Shown here in pieces: positions 49,224 through 63,700 of a stretch of 64,000 nt of DNA. The DNA is from Petrolisthes cinctipes (lineage: Eukaryota > Arthropoda > Malacostraca > Decapoda > Porcellanidae). Location of the stretch: NCBI GenBank assembly GCA_033782935.1, contig JAWQEG010000003.1:5344501-5408500 (forward strand), read 5' to 3'. The notes beneath the pieces were generated by a model. The model ran no database searches, had not been told where the DNA came from, and saw nothing but the letters and a program-made list of their open reading frames with translations. The position numbers and the translations under genes are program-made. Within the stretch, counting starts at the first letter, position 1. Each line of letters begins with the position of its first letter.

Positions 49224-51522
49224 TCGATTTTTAGCATGTTTTTAGCCTATATTTTGAAAAAATTCTAGCACTGTACAGATTGCTTCTGTGACCCCAAAAT
49301 ATTGAATTTTCGGGTGTTTTGAGCCTGAATTTGAGATATAAACGGGTACAGAAGATACATGCACATATTGACTTTAGGCACCAAAAATATCGATTTTCAG
49401 CATGTTTTGGGCCTGAATTTTGAAAATACTCTAACACGGAGTAGGCATGTACAGATCGCTTCTGGGACCCCAAAATATCGAATTTTCGGGTGTTTAGGGC
49501 CAGAATTTGAGATATAAACGGGTACCGAAGATGCATGCACATATCGACTTTTGGGCACCTAAAAGATCGATTTTCAGTATGTTTTTGGCCTGTATTTTGA
49601 AAATACTCTAACACGGAGTAGGCATGTACAGATACCTTCTGGGACCTCTAAATATCGAATTTTCGGGTGTTTTGGGACTGAATTTGAGATATCGATTTTT
49701 TGGCACCTAAAATGTCGATTTTTAGCATGTTTTTAGCCTATATTTTGAAAATATTCTAGCACTGAGTAGGCATGTACAGATTGCTTCTGGGACCCCAAAA
49801 TATTGAATTTTCGGGTGTTTTGAGCCTGAATTTGAGATATAAACGGATACAGAAGATACATGCACATATTGACTTTGGGCACCAAAAATATCGATTTTCA
49901 GCATGTTTTGGGCCTGAATTTTGAAAATACTCTAACACGAAGTAGGCATGTACAGATCGCTTCTGGGACCCCAAAATATCGAATTTTCGGGTGTTTTGAG
50001 CCTGAATTTGAGATATAAAATGGTACTGAAGATGCATGCACATATCGACTTTTGTGCAACTAAAAGATCGATTTTCAGTATGTTTTGAGCATGTATTTTG
50101 AAAATACTCTAACACGGAGTAGGCATGTACAGATCGCTTCTGGGACCCCTAAATATCGAATTTTCGGGTGTTTTGGGACTGAATTTGAGATATCGACTTT
50201 TTGGCACCTAAAAGATCGGTTTTTAGAATGTTTTTAGCCTATATTTTGAAAATATTCTAGCACTGTACAGATTGCTTCTGGGATCCCAAAATATTGAATT
50301 TTCGGGTGTTTTGAGCCTGAATTTGAGATATAAACGGGTACAGAAGATACATGCACATATTGACTTTGGGCACCAAAAATATCGATTTTCATCATGTTTT
50401 GGGCCTGAATTTTGAAAATACTCTAACACGGAGTAGACATGTACAGATCGCTTCTGGGACCCATAAATATCGAATTTTCGGGTGTTTAGGGCCAGAATTT
50501 GAGATATAAACGGGTTCAGAAGATGCATGCACATATCGACTTTTGGGCACCTAAAAGATCGATTTTCAGTATGTTTTTGGCCTGTATTTTGAAAATACTC
50601 TAACACGGAGTAGGCATGTACAGATACCTTCTGGGACCTCTAAATTTCGAATTTTCGGGTGTTTTGGGACTGAATTTGAGATATCGACTTTTTGGCACCT
50701 AAAAGATCGATTTTTAGCATGTTTTTAGCCTATATTTTGAAAAAATTCTAGCACTGTACAGATTGCTTCTGTGACCCCAAAATATTGAATTTTCGGGTGT
50801 TTTGAGCCTGAATTTGATATATAAACGGGTACAGAAGATACATGCACATATTGACTTTAGGCACCAAAAATATCGATTTTCAGCATGTTTTGGGCCTGAA
50901 TTTTGAAAATACTCTAACACGGAGTAGGCATGTACAGATCGCTTCTGGGACCCCAAAATATCGAATTTTCGGGTGTTTAGGGCCAGAATTTGAGATATAA
51001 ACGGGTACCGAAGATGCATGCACATATCGACTTTTGGGCACCTAAAAGATCGATTTTCAGTATGTTTTTGGCCTGTATTTTGAAAATACTCTAACACGGA
51101 GTAGGCATGTACAGATACCTTCTGGGACCCCTAAATATCGAATTTTCGGGTGTTTTGGGACTGAATTTGAGATATCGACTTTTTGGCACCAAAAATATCG
51201 ATTTTCAGCATGTTTTGGGCCTGAATTTTGAAAATACTCTAACACGGAGTAGGCATGTACAGATCGCTTCTGGGACCCCAAAATATCGAATTTTCGGGTG
51301 TTTTGAGCCTGAATTTGTGATATAAACGGGTACTGAAGATGCATGCACATATCGACTTTTGTGCACCTAAAAGATCGATTTTCAGTATGTTTTGAGCATG
51401 TATTTTGAAAATACTCTAACACGGAGTAGGCATGTACAGATCGCTTCTGGGACCCCTAAATATCGAATTTTCGGGTGTTTTGGGACTGAATTTGAGATAT
51501 CGACTTTTTGGCACCTAAAAGA
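49224..51522 (+). repeat. 2299-bp segmental duplication, copy 1
   Basis: Units start at 49224, 49715, 50216 and 50707 (the last is an 816-bp composite). The sum is 491+501+491+816. Shared markers with copy 2 are gaaaaaattctag, aacggatacag, cacgaagtagg, ataaaatggtactg, tgtgcaactaaa, tcggtttttag, tttcatcatg, gtagacatg, acccataaat and ctaaatttcgaa. It differs from copy 2 by tttttagaatg (~50.22 kb), and tctgggacc (~50.14 kb) is tctgagacc in copy 2. It is recent but no longer perfect. Confidence 0.9.
50707..51522 (+). repeat. 816-bp composite unit (trimer plus B-C dimer lacking A)
   Basis: Monomers start at 50707 (166), 50873 (177), 51050 (148), 51198 (177) and 51375 (148). After the C monomer at 51050, the text runs cgactttttggcaccaaaaatatcg straight into a B monomer (cagcatgttttgggcctgaattttg). 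The A monomer is skipped. The fusion lies in the shared gactttttggcacc/gactttgggcacc stretch. It recurs at 53006-53821 and 59263-60078. Confidence 0.88.
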
Positions 51523-53821
51523 TCGATTTTTAGCATGTTTTTAGCCTATATTTTGAAAAAATTCTAGCACTGTACAGATTGCTTCTGTGACCCCAAAATA
51601 TTGAATTTTCGGGTGTTTTGAGCCTGAATTTGAGATATAAACGGGTACAGAAGATACATGCACATATTGACTTTAGGCACCAAAAATATCGATTTTCAGC
51701 ATGTTTTGGGCCTGAATTTTGAAAATACTCTAACACGGAGTAGGCATGTACAGATCGCTTCTGGGACCCCAAAATATCGAATTTTCGGGTGTTTAGGGCC
51801 AGAATTTGAGATATAAACGGGTACCGAAGATGCATGCACATATCGACTTTTGGGCACCTAAAAGATCGATTTTCAGTATGTTTTTGGCCTGTATTTTGAA
51901 AATACTCTAACACGGAGTAGGCATGTACAGATACCTTCTGGGACCTCTAAATATCGAATTTTCGGGTGTTTTGGGACTGAATTTGAGATATCGATTTTTT
52001 GGCACCTAAAATGTCGATTTTTAGCATGTTTTTAGCCTATATTTTGAAAATATTCTAGCACTGAGTAGGCATGTACAGATTGCTTCTGGGACCCCAAAAT
52101 ATTGAATTTTCGGGTGTTTTGAGCCTGAATTTGAGATATAAACGGATACAGAAGATACATGCACATATTGACTTTGGGCACCAAAAATATCGATTTTCAG
52201 CATGTTTTGGGCCTGAATTTTGAAAATACTCTAACACGAAGTAGGCATGTACAGATCGCTTCTGGGACCCCAAAATATCGAATTTTCGGGTGTTTTGAGC
52301 CTGAATTTGAGATATAAAATGGTACTGAAGATGCATGCACATATCGACTTTTGTGCAACTAAAAGATCGATTTTCAGTATGTTTTGAGCATGTATTTTGA
52401 AAATACTCTAACACGGAGTAGGCATGTACAGATCGCTTCTGAGACCCCTAAATATCGAATTTTCGGGTGTTTTGGGACTGAATTTGAGATATCGACTTTT
52501 TGGCACCTAAAAGATCGGTTTTTAGCATGTTTTTAGCCTATATTTTGAAAATATTCTAGCACTGTACAGATTGCTTCTGGGATCCCAAAATATTGAATTT
52601 TCGGGTGTTTTGAGCCTGAATTTGAGATATAAACGGGTACAGAAGATACATGCACATATTGACTTTGGGCACCAAAAATATCGATTTTCATCATGTTTTG
52701 GGCCTGAATTTTGAAAATACTCTAACACGGAGTAGACATGTACAGATCGCTTCTGGGACCCATAAATATCGAATTTTCGGGTGTTTAGGGCCAGAATTTG
52801 AGATATAAACGGGTTCAGAAGATGCATGCACATATCGACTTTTGGGCACCTAAAAGATCGATTTTCAGTATGTTTTTGGCCTGTATTTTGAAAATACTCT
52901 AACACGGAGTAGGCATGTACAGATACCTTCTGGGACCTCTAAATTTCGAATTTTCGGGTGTTTTGGGACTGAATTTGAGATATCGACTTTTTGGCACCTA
53001 AAAGATCGATTTTTAGCATGTTTTTAGCCTATATTTTGAAAAAATTCTAGCACTGTACAGATTGCTTCTGTGACCCCAAAATATTGAATTTTCGGGTGTT
53101 TTGAGCCTGAATTTGATATATAAACGGGTACAGAAGATACATGCACATATTGACTTTAGGCACCAAAAATATCGATTTTCAGCATGTTTTGGGCCTGAAT
53201 TTTGAAAATACTCTAACACGGAGTAGGCATGTACAGATCGCTTCTGGGACCCCAAAATATCGAATTTTCGGGTGTTTAGGGCCAGAATTTGAGATATAAA
53301 CGGGTACCGAAGATGCATGCACATATCGACTTTTGGGCACCTAAAAGATCGATTTTCAGTATGTTTTTGGCCTGTATTTTGAAAATACTCTAACACGGAG
53401 TAGGCATGTACAGATACCTTCTGGGACCCCTAAATATCGAATTTTCGGGTGTTTTGGGACTGAATTTGAGATATCGACTTTTTGGCACCAAAAATATCGA
53501 TTTTCAGCATGTTTTGGGCCTGAATTTTGAAAATACTCTAACACGGAGTAGGCATGTACAGATCGCTTCTGGGACCCCAAAATATCGAATTTTCGGGTGT
53601 TTTGAGCCTGAATTTGTGATATAAACGGGTACTGAAGATGCATGCACATATCGACTTTTGTGCACCTAAAAGATCGATTTTCAGTATGTTTTGAGCATGT
53701 ATTTTGAAAATACTCTAACACGGAGTAGGCATGTACAGATCGCTTCTGGGACCCCTAAATATCGAATTTTCGGGTGTTTTGGGACTGAATTTGAGATATC
53801 GACTTTTTGGCACCTAAAAGA
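51523..53821 (+). repeat. 2299-bp segmental duplication, copy 2
   Basis: Units start at 51523, 52014, 52515 and 53006. The markers listed for copy 1 recur at +2299. This copy is also the left part of the later 6257-bp duplication, so a third copy lies at 57780-60078. Confidence 0.9.
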
Positions 53822-54316
53822 TCGATTTTTAGTATGTTTTTAGCCTATATTTTGAAAATATTCTAGCACTGTACAGATTGCTTCTGGGACCCCAAAATAT
53901 TGAATTTTCGGGTGTTTTGAGCCTGAATTTGAGATATAAACGGGTACAGAAGATACATGCACATATTGACTTTGGGCACCAAAAATATCGATTTTCAGCA
54001 TGTTTTGGGCCTGAATTTTGAAAATACTCTAACACGGAGTAGGCATGTACAGATCGCTTCTGGGACCCCAAAATATCGAATTTTCGGGTGTTTTGAGCCT
54101 GAATTTGAGATATAAACGGGTACTGAAGATGCATGCACATATCGACTTTTGTGCACCTAAAAGATCGATTTTCAGTATGTTTTGAGCATGTATTTTGAAA
54201 ATACTCTAACACGGAGTAGGCATGTACAGATCGCTTCTGGGACCCCTAAATATCGAATTTTCGGGTGTTTTGGGACTGAATTCAATTGAGATATCGACTT
54301 TTTGGCACCTAAAAGA

Positions 54317-54807
54317 TCGATTTTTAGCATGTTTTTAGCCTATATTTTGAAAATATTCTAGCACTGTACAGATTGCTTCTGGGACCCCAAAATATTGAAT
54401 TTTCGGGTGTTTTGAGCCTGAATTTGAGATATAAACGGGTACAGAAGATACATGCACATATTGACTTTGGGCACCAAAAATATCGATTTTCAGCATGTTT
54501 TGGGCCTGAATTTTGAAAATACTCTAACACGGAGGAGGCATGTACAGATCGCTTCTGGGACCCCAAAATATCGAATTTTCGGGTGTTTAGGGCCAGAATT
54601 TGAGATATAAACGGGTACAGAAGATGCATGCACATATCGACTTTTGGGCACCTAAAAGATCGATTTTCAGCATGTTTTTGGCCTGTATTTTGAAAATACT
54701 CTAACACGGAGTAGGCATGTACAGATACCTTCTGGGACCTCTAAATATCGAATTTTCGGGTGTTTTGGGACTGAATTTGAGATATCGATTTTTTGACGCC
54801 TAAAATG
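54317..54807 (+). repeat. Unit following the 4-bp insertion marker
   Basis: The preceding unit, 53822-54316, is 495 bp instead of 491 because caat is inserted at about 54283-54286, turning gaatttgag into gaattcaattgag. This creates gaattc and the short palindrome caattg. The same insertion is at 60540-60543, exactly 6257 bp on. No other copy in the window has it. Confidence 0.9.
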
Positions 54808-57282
54808 TCGATTTTTAGCATGTTTTTAGCCTATATTTTGAAAATATTCTAGCACTGTGTAGGCATGTACAGATTGCTTCTGGGACCCCAAAATATTGAA
54901 TTTTCGGGTGTTTTGAGCCTGAATTTGAGATATAAACGGGTACAGAAGATACATGCACATATTGACTTTGGGTATCTAAAATATCGATTTTCAGCAATTT
55001 TTGGGCCTGTATTTTGAAAATACTCTAACACTGAGTAGGCATGTACAGATTGCTTCTGGGACCCCAAAATATTGAATTTTCGGGTGTTTTGAGCCTGAAT
55101 TTGAGATATAAACGGGTACTGAAGATGCATGCACATATCGACTTTTGTGCACCTAAAAGATCGATTTTCAGTATGTTTTGAGCATGTATTTTGAAAATAC
55201 TCTAACACGGCGTAGGCATGTACAGATCGCTTCTGGGACCCCTAAATATCGAATTTTCGGGTGTTTTGGGACTGAATTTGAGATATCGACTTTTTGGCAC
55301 CTAAAAGATCGATTTTTAGCATGTTTTTAGCCTATATTTTGATAATATTCTAGCACTGTACAGATTGCTTCTGGGACCCCAAAATATTGAATTTTCGGGT
55401 GTTTTGAGCCTGAATTTGAGATATAAACGGGTACAGAAGATACATGCACATATTGACTTTGGGCACCAAAAATATCGATTTTCAGCATGTTTTGGGCCTG
55501 AATTTTGAAAACACTCTAACACGGAGTAGGCATGTACAGATCGCTTCTGGGACCCCAAAATATCGAATTTTCGGGTGTTTAGGGCCAGAATTTGAGATAT
55601 AAACGGGTACAGAAGATGCATGCACATATCGACTTTTGGGCACCTAAAAGATCGATTTTCAGTATGTTTTTGGCCTGTATTTTGAAAATACTCTAACTCG
55701 GAGTAGGCATGTACAGATACCTTCTGGGACCTCTAAATATCGAATTTTCGGGTGTTTTGGGACTGAATTTGAGATATCGACTTTTTGGCACCTAAAAGAT
55801 CGATTTTTAGCATGTTTTTAGCCTATATTTTGAAAATATTCTAGCACTGTACAGATTGCTTCTGTGACCCCAAAATATTGAATTTTCGGGTGTTTTGAGC
55901 CTGAATTTGAGATATAAACGGGTACAGAAGATACATGCACATATTGACTTTGGGCACCAAAAATATCGATTTTTAGCATGTTTTGGGCCTGAATTTTGAA
56001 AATACTCTAACACGGAGTAGGCATGTACAGATCGCTTCTGGGACCCCAAAATATCGAATTTTCGGGTGTTTTGAGCCTGAATTTGAGATATAAACGGGTA
56101 CTGAAGATGCATGCACATATCGACTTTTGTGCACCTAAAAGATCGATTTTCAGTATGTTTTGAGCTTGTATTTTGAAAATACTCTAACACGGAGTAGGCA
56201 TGTACAGATCGCTTCTGGGACCCCTAAATATCGAATTTTCGGGTGTTTTGGGACTGAATTTGAGATATCGACTTTTTGGCACCTAAATGATCGATTTTTA
56301 GCATGTTTTTAGCCTATATTTTGAAAATATTCTAGCACTGTACAGATTGCTTCTGTGACCCCAAAATATTGAATTTTCGGGTGTTTTGAGCCTGAATTTG
56401 AGATATAAACGGGTACAGAAGATACATGCACATATTGACTTTGGGCACCAAAAATATCGATTTTCAGCATGTTTTGGGCCTAAATTTTGAAAATACTCTA
56501 ACACGGAGTAGGCATGTACAGATCGCTTCTGGGACCCCAAAATATCGAATTTTCGGGTGTTTAGGGCCAGAATTTGAGATATAAACGGGTACAGAAGATG
56601 CATGCACATATCGACTTTTGGGCACCTAAAAGATCGATTTTCAGTATGTTTTTGGCCTGTATTTTGAAAATACTCTAACACGGAGTAGGCATGTACAGAT
56701 ACCTTCTGGGACCTCTAAATATCGAATTTTCAGGTGTTTTGGGACTGAATTTGAGATATCGATTTTTTGGCGCCTAAAATGTCGATTTTTAGCATGTTTT
56801 TAGCCTATATTTTGAAAATATTCTAGCACTGTGTAAGCATGTACAGATTGCTTCTGGGACCCCAAAATATTGAATTTTCGGGTGTTTTCAGCCTGAATTT
56901 GAGATATAAACGGGTACAGAAGATACATGCACATATTGACTTTGGGTATCTAAAATATCGATTTTCAGCATTTTTTGGGCCTGTATTTTGAAAATACTCT
57001 AACACTGAGTAGGCATGTACAGATTGCTTCTGGGACCCCAAAATATTGAATTTTCGGGTGTTTTGAGCCTGAATTTGAGATATAAACGGGTACTGAAGAT
57101 GCATGCACATATCGACTTTTGTGCACCTAAAAGATCGATTTTCAGTATGTTTTGAGCATGTATTTTGAAAATACTCTAACACGGAGTAGGTATGTACAGA
57201 TCGCTTCTGGGACCCCTAAATATCGAATTTTCGGGTATTTTGGGACTGAATTTGATATATCGACTTTTTGGCACCTAAAAGA

Positions 57283-57779
57283 TCGATTTTTAGCATGTTT
57301 TTAGCCTATATTTTGAAAATATTCTAGTACTGAGTATGTACAGATTGCTTCTGGGACCCCAAAATATTGAATTTTCGGGTGTTTTGAGCCTGAATTTGAG
57401 ATATAAACGGATACAGAAGATACATGCACATATTGACTTTGGGCACCAAAAATATCGATTTTCAGCATGTTTTGGGCCTGAATTTTGAAAATACTCTAAC
57501 ACGAAGTAGGCATGTACAGATCGCTTCTGGGACCCCAAAATATCGAATTTTCGGGTATTTTGAGCCTGAATTTGAGATATAAACGGGTACTGAAGATGCA
57601 TGCACATATCGACTTTTGTGCACCTAAAAGATCGATTTTCAGTATGTTTTGAGCATGTATTTTGAAAATACTCTAACACGGAGTAGGCATGTACAGATCG
57701 CTTCTGGGACCCCTAAATATCGAATTTTCGGGTGTTTTGGGACTGAATTTGAGATATCGACTTTTTGGCACCTAAAAGA
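57283..57779 (+). repeat. 497-bp unit with a 4-bp deletion
   Basis: Monomer A here reads ctagtactgagtatgtacag where relatives read ctagcactgagtaggcatgtacag, so ggca is missing. The counterpart at 63540 does not have it. It lies at the junction between the two 6257-bp copies and dates to after the units separated, or it marks the exchange partner. Confidence 0.85.
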
Positions 57780-60700
57780 TCGATCTTTAGCATGTTTTTA
57801 GCCTATATTTTGAAAAAATTCTAGCACTGTACAGATTGCTTCTGTGACCCCAAAATATTGAATTTTCGGGTGTTTTGAGCCTGAATTTGAGATATAAACG
57901 GGTACAGAAGATACATGCACATATTGACTTTAGGCACCAAAAATATCGATTTTCAGCATGTTTTGGGCCTGAATTTTGAAAATACTCTAACACGGAGTAG
58001 GCATGTACAGATCGCTTCTGGGACCCCAAAATATCGAATTTTCGGGTGTTTAGGGCCAGAATTTGAGATATAAACGGGTACCGAAGATGCATGCACATAT
58101 CGACTTTTGGGCACCTAAAAGATCGATTTTCAGTATGTTTTTGGCCTGTATTTTGAAAATACTCTAACACGGAGTAGGCATGTACAGATACCTTCTGGGA
58201 CCTCTAAATATCGAATTTTCGGGTGTTTTGGGACTGAATTTGAGATATCGATTTTTTGGCACCTAAAATGTCGATTTTTAGCATGTTTTTAGCCTATATT
58301 TTGAAAATATTCTAGCACTGAGTAGGCATGTACAGATTGCTTCTGGGACCCCAAAATATTGAATTTTCGGGTGTTTTGAGCCTGAATTTGAGATATAAAC
58401 GGATACAGAAGATACATGCACATATTGACTTTGGGCACCAAAAATATCGATTTTCAGCATGTTTTGGGCCTGAATTTTGAAAATACTCTAACACGAAGTA
58501 GGCATGTACAGATCGCTTCTGGGACCCCAAAATATCGAATTTTCGGGTGTTTTGAGCCTGAATTTGAGATATAAAATGGTACTGAAGATGCATGCACATA
58601 TCGACTTTTGTGCAACTAAAAGATCGATTTTCAGTATGTTTTGAGCATGTATTTTGAAAATACTCTAACACGGAGTAGGCATGTACAGATCGCTTCTGGG
58701 ACCCCTAAATATCGAATTTTCGGGTGTTTTGGGACTGAATTTGAGATATCGACTTTTTGGCACCTAAAAGATCGGTTTTTAGCATGTTTTTAGCCTATAT
58801 TTTGAAAATATTCTAGCACTGTACAGATTGCTTCTGGGACCCGAAAATATTGAATTTTCGGGTGTTTTGAGCCTGAATTTGAGATATAAACGGGTACAGA
58901 AGATACATGCACATATTGACTTTGGGCACCAAAAATATCGATTTTCATCATGTTTTGGGCCTGAATTTTGAAAATACTCTAACACGGAGTAGACATGTAC
59001 AGATCGCTTCTGGGACCCATAAATATCGAATTTTCGGGTGTTTAGGGCCAGAATTTGAGATATAAACGGGTACAGAAGATGCATGCACATATCGACTTTT
59101 GGGCACCTAAAAGATCGATTTTCAGTATGTTTTTGGCCTGTATTTTGAAAATACTCTAACACGGAGTAGGCATGTACAGATACCTTCTGGGACCTCTAAA
59201 TTTCGAATTTTCGGGTGTTTTGGGACTGAATTTGAGATATCGACTTTTTGGCACCTAAAAGATCGATTTTTAGCATGTTTTTAGCCTATATTTTGAAAAA
59301 ATTCTAGCACTGTACAGATTGCTTCTGTGACCCCAAAATATTGAATTTTCGGGTGTTTTGAGCCTGAATTTGATATATAAACGGGTACAGAAGATACATG
59401 CACATATTGACTTTAGGCACCAAAAATATCGATTTTCAGCATGTTTTGGGCCTGAATTTTGAAAATACTCTAACACGGAGTAGGCATGTACAGATCGCTT
59501 CTGGGACCCCAAAATATCGAATTTTCGGGTGTTTAGGGCCAGAATTTGAGATATAAACGGGTACCGAAGATGCATGCACATATCGACTTTTGGGCACCTA
59601 AAAGATCGATTTTCAGTATGTTTTTGGCCTGTATTTTGAAAATACTCTAACACGGAGTAGGCATGTACAGATACCTTCTGGGACCCCTAAATATCGAATT
59701 TTCGGGTGTTTTGGGACTGAATTTGAGATATCGACTTTTTGGCACCAAAAATATCGATTTTCAGCATGTTTTGGGCCTGAATTTTGAAAATACTCTAACA
59801 CTGAGTAGGCATGTACAGATCGCTTCTGGGACCCCAAAATATCGAATTTTCGGGTGTTTTGAGCCTGAATTTGTGATATAAACGGGTACTGAAGATGCAT
59901 GCACATATCGACTTTTGTGCACCTAAAAGATCGATTTTCAGTATGTTTTGAGCATGTATTTTGAAAATACTCTAACACGGAGTAGGCATGTACAGATCGC
60001 TTCTGGGACCCCTAAATATCGAATTTTCGGGTGTTTTGGGACTGAATTTGAGATATCGACTTTTTGGCACCTAAAAGATCGATTTTTAGTATGTTTTTAG
60101 CCTATATTTTGAAAATATTCTAGCACTGTACAGATTGCTTCTGGGACCCCAAAATATTGAATTTTCGGGTGTTTTGAGCCTGAATTTGAGATATAAACGG
60201 GTACAGAAGATACATGCACATATTGACTTTGGGCACCAAAAATATCGATTTTCAGCATGTTTTGGGCCTGAATTTTGAAAATACTCTAACACGGAGTAGG
60301 CATGTACAGATCGCTTCTGGGACCCCAAAATATCGAATTTTCGGGTGTTTTGAGCCTGAATTTGAGATATAAACGGGTACTGAAGATGCATGCACATATC
60401 GACTTTTGTGCACCTAAAAGATCGATTTTCAGTATGTTTTGAGCATGTATTTTGAAAATACTCTAACACGGAGTAGGCATGTACAGATCGCTTCTGGGAC
60501 CCCTAAATATCGAATTTTCGGGTGTTTTGGGACTGAATTCAATTGAGATATCGACTTTTTGGCACCTAAAAGATCGATTTTTAGCATGTTTTTAGCCTAT
60601 ATTTTGAAAATATTCTAGCACTGTACAGATTGCTTCTGGGACCCCAAAATATTGAATTTTCGGGTGTTTTGAGCCTGAATTTGAGATATAAACGGGTACA

Positions 60701-63700
60701 GAAGATACATGCACATATTGACTTTGGGCACCAAAAATATCGATTTTCAGCATGTTTTGGGCCTGAATTTTGAAAATACTCTAACACGGAGTAGGCATGT
60801 ACAGATCGCTTCTGGGACCCCAAAATATCGAATTTTCGGGTGTTTAGGGCCAGAATTTGAGATATAAACGGGTACAGAAGATGCATGCACATATCGACTT
60901 TTGGGCACCTAAAAGATCGATTTTCAGCATGTTTTTGGCCTGTATTTTGAAAATACTCTAACACGGAGTAGGCATGTACAGATACCTTCTGGGACCTCTA
61001 AATATCGAATTTTCGGGTGTTTTGGGACTGAATTTGATATATCGATTTTTTGACGCCTAAAATGTCGATTTTTAGCATGTTTTTAGCCTATATTTTGAAA
61101 ATATTCTAGCACTGTGTAGGCATGTACAGATTGCTTCTGGGACCCCAAAATATTGAATTTTCGGGTGTTTTGAGCCTGAATTTGAGATATAAACGGGTAC
61201 AGAAGATACATGCACATATTGACTTTGGGTATCTAAAATATCGATTTTCAGCAATTTTTGGGCCTGTATTTTGAAAATACTCTAAAACTGAGTAGGCATG
61301 TACAGATTGCTTCTGGGACCCCAAAATATTGAATTTTCGGGTGTTTTGAGCCTGAATTTGAGATATAAACGGGTACTGAAGATGCATGCACATATCGACT
61401 TTTGTGCACCTAAAAGATCGATTTTCAGTATGTTTTGAGCATGTATTTTGAAAATACTCTAACACGGCGTAGGCATGTACAGATCGCTTCTGGGACCCCT
61501 AAATATCGAATTTTCGGGTGTTTTGGGACTGAATTTGAGATATCGACTTTTTGGCACCTAAAAGATCGATTTTTAGCATGTTTTTAGCCTATATTTTGAT
61601 AATATTCTAGCACTGTACAGATTGCTTCTGGGACCCCAAAATATTGAATTTTCGGGTGTTTTGAGCCTGAATTTGAGATATAAACGGGTACAGAAGATAC
61701 ATGCACATATTGACTTTGGGCACCAAAAATATCGATTTTCAGCATGTTTTGGGCCTGAATTTTGAAAACACTCTAACACGGAGTAGGCATGTACAGATCG
61801 CTTCTGGGACCCCAAAATATCGAATTTTCGGGTGTTTAGGGCCAGAATTTGAGATATAAACGGGTACAGAAGATGCATGCACATATCGACTTTTGGGCAC
61901 CTAAAAGATCGATTTTCAGTATGTTTTTGGCCTGTATTTTGAAAATACTCTAACACGGAGTAGGCATGTACAGATACCTTCTGGGACCTCTAAATATCGA
62001 ATTTTCGGGTGTTTTGGGACTGAATTTGAGATATCGACTTTTTGGCACCTAAAAGATCGATTTTTAGCATGTTTTTAGCCTATATTTTGAAAATATTCTA
62101 GCACTGTACAGATTGCTTCTGTGACCCGAAAATATTGAATTTTCGGGTGTTTTGAGCCTGAATTTGAGATATAAACGGGTACAGAAGATACATGCACATA
62201 TTGACTTTGGGCACCAAAAATATCGATTTTTAGCATGTTTTGGGCCTGAATTTTGAAAATACTCTAACACGGAGTAGGCATGTACAGATCGCTTCTGGGA
62301 CCCCAAAATATCGAATTTTCGGGTGTTTTGAGCCTGAATTTGAGATATAAACGGGTACTGAAGATGCATGCACATATCGACTTTTGTGCACCTAAAAGAT
62401 CGATTTTCAGTATGTTTTGAGCTTGTATTTTGAAAATACTCTAACACGGAGTAGGCATGTACAGATCGCTTCTGGGACCCCTAAATATCGAATTTTCGGG
62501 TGTTTTGGGACTGAATTTGAGATATCGACTTTTTGGCACCTAAATGATCGATTTTTAGCATGTTTTTAGCCTATATTTTGAAAATATTCTAGCACTGTAC
62601 AGATTGCTTCTGTGACCCCAAAATATTGAATTTTCGGGTGTTTTGAGCCTGAATTTGAGATATAAACGGGTACAGAAGATACATGCACATATTGACTTTG
62701 GGCACCAAAAATATCGATTTTCAGCATGTTTTGGGCCTGAATTTTGAAAATACTCTAACACGGAGTAGGCATGTACAGATCGCTTCTGGGACCCCAAAAT
62801 ATCGAATTTTCGGGTGTTTAGGGCCAGAATTTGAGATATAAACGGGTACAGAAGATGCATGCACATATCGACTTTTGGGCACCTAAAAGATCGATTTTCA
62901 GTATGTTTTTGGCCTGTATTTTGAAAATACTCTAACACGGAGTAGGCATGTACAGATACCTTCTGGGACCTCTAAATATCGAATTTTCGGGTGTTTTGGG
63001 ACTGAATTTGAGATATCGATTTTTTTGCGCCTAAAATGTCGATTTTTAGCATGTTTTTAGCCTATATTTTGAAAATATTCTAGCACTGTGTAGGCATGTA
63101 CAGATTGCTTCTGGGACCCCAAAATATTGAATTTTCGGGTGTTTTGAGCCTGAATTTGAGATATAAACGGGTACAGAAGATACATGCACATATTGACTTT
63201 GGGTATCTAAAATATCGATTTTCAGCATTTTTTGGGCCTGTATTTTGAAAATACTCTAACACTGAGTAGGCATGTACAGATTGCTTCTGGGACCCCAAAA
63301 TATTGAATTTTCGGGTGTTTTGAGCCTGAATTTGAGATATAAACGTGTACTGAAGATGCATGCACATATCGACTTTTGTGCACCTAAAAGATCGATTTTC
63401 AGTATGTTTTGAGCATGTATTTTGAAAATACTCTAACACGGAGTAGGTATGTACAGATCGCTTCTGGGACCCCTAAATATCGAATTTTCGGGTGTTTTGG
63501 GACTGAATTTGAGATATCGACTTTTTGGCACCTAAAAGATCGATTTTTAGCATGTTTTTAGCCTATATTTTGAAAATATTCTAGCACTGAGTAGGCATGT
63601 ACAGATTGCTTCTGGGACCCCAAAATATTGAATTTTCGGGTGTTTTGAGCCTGAATTTGAGATATAAACGGGTACAGAAGATACATGCACATATTGACTT

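Larger units (their letters stand above)
51523..57779 (+). repeat. 6257-bp segmental duplication, copy 1
   Basis: Units start at 51523, 52014, 52515, 53006, 53822, 54317, 54808, 55309, 55800, 56291, 56782 and 57283. All recur at +6257. Markers include the 4-bp insertion at 54283, ttttgacgcctaaa, cagcaatttttggg (~55.00 kb), tttgataatatt (~55.34 kb), gaaaacactc (~55.51 kb), gagcttgtatt (~56.16 kb) and cctaaatgatcg (~56.28 kb). Private differences such as cggaggagg (~54.53 kb) and ctaactcgg (~55.69 kb) show the copies are not identical. Confidence 0.91.
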
